This document shows positions 6,617-6,653 of a stretch of 6,653 nt of DNA, piece after piece. This DNA comes from an uncultured Clostridium sp. (GTDB lineage: Bacteria; Bacillota; Clostridia; Clostridiales; Clostridiaceae). A model generated the notes under the pieces. The model was not told where the DNA came from and made no database searches. It saw only the letters and a list, made by a program, of their open reading frames with translations. Numbering within the stretch: the first letter of the stretch is position 1; each line of letters opens with the position of its first letter. The DNA lies in the NCBI RefSeq assembly GCF_937920395.1, contig NZ_CALEVF010000242.1, positions 1 through 6,653 on the forward strand, in the 5' to 3' direction. The translations under genes and the position numbers were made by a program.

Positions 6617-6650
6617 ATATGTTTATATATGTATACATATATAAACATAT
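6617..6650. repeat. 34-bp perfect AT-rich palindrome
   Basis: The 17-base arm ATATGTTTATATATGTA (6617-6633) is followed without a spacer by its exact reverse complement (6634-6650). Symmetry ends at 6616/6651 (A opposite A). It contains the G/C-anchored elements ATGTTTATA and TGTATACA, so it is more than a plain TA run. It lies 88 bases after parS, in the non-coding stretch before the next gene. It could be a dimeric regulator's operator, a cruciform or DNA-unwinding element, or a 5'-leader hairpin. No T-run is visible before the window ends, so a terminator role cannot be judged. Confidence 0.75.
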
Positions 6651-6653
6651 ACA

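Noticed and set aside
6387..6638. Open frame on the - strand (83 codons) from the second palindrome into the noc 3' end
   Set aside because: It runs through the parS terminator and AT-rich spacer; the Tyr/Ile-rich translation reflects base composition, and no convincing ribosome-binding site precedes it.

Overview
The window is a low-GC, AT-rich segment whose gene content and order match the origin-proximal region of Firmicutes chromosomes: the end of yidD, then yidC, jag (khpB), mnmE, mnmG, rsmG and noc, all on the + strand. The protein sequences look clostridial (Clostridium or a close relative). Supporting signs are a YidC with no lipoprotein signal, strongly A/T-biased codon use, purine-rich Shine-Dalgarno sites, and a Noc-type ParB paralogue. 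In this gene order soj (parA) and spo0J (parB) normally follow noc, so they are expected just past the right edge. I see no DnaA box, transposon, CRISPR array, tRNA or rRNA.

Layout. Positions 1-39 hold the C-terminus of YidD. yidC (61-747, TTG start) and jag (800-1426) form a membrane-insertion/RNA-binding pair. A 10-bp hairpin built around the jag stop codon looks like an intrinsic terminator or attenuator before mnmE. mnmE (1497-2873), mnmG (2882-4783) and rsmG (4804-5523) are tightly packed and make two RNA-modification activities: the MnmE-MnmG complex acting on the tRNA wobble uridine, and the 16S rRNA m7G methyltransferase. A 195-base gap follows, with a 10-bp direct repeat, a small hairpin and a good extended -10 promoter. 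After it comes noc (5719-6498), encoding a CTP-type ParB/Noc DNA-binding protein.

The most striking part is the non-coding stretch after noc. A perfect 16-bp parS site (6513-6528) sits at the centre of a 26-bp perfect palindrome followed by two T-runs. The chromosome-partition centromere and the noc transcription terminator therefore appear to be the same DNA. About 90 bases further on, at the window edge, is a second perfect palindrome of 34 bp (17-base arms), AT-rich and of unknown function, in the presumed leader of the next gene.

Otherwise the genes are a conserved housekeeping block, and I found no wholly novel protein system. The points worth following up are the parS/terminator overlap, the 34-bp palindrome, the absence of the membrane-targeting N-terminus from Noc, and the noc promoter architecture. 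For mnmE and mnmG the longest open frames begin at TTG codons upstream of the real starts; the ATG starts given here fit ribosome-binding sites and family lengths better.
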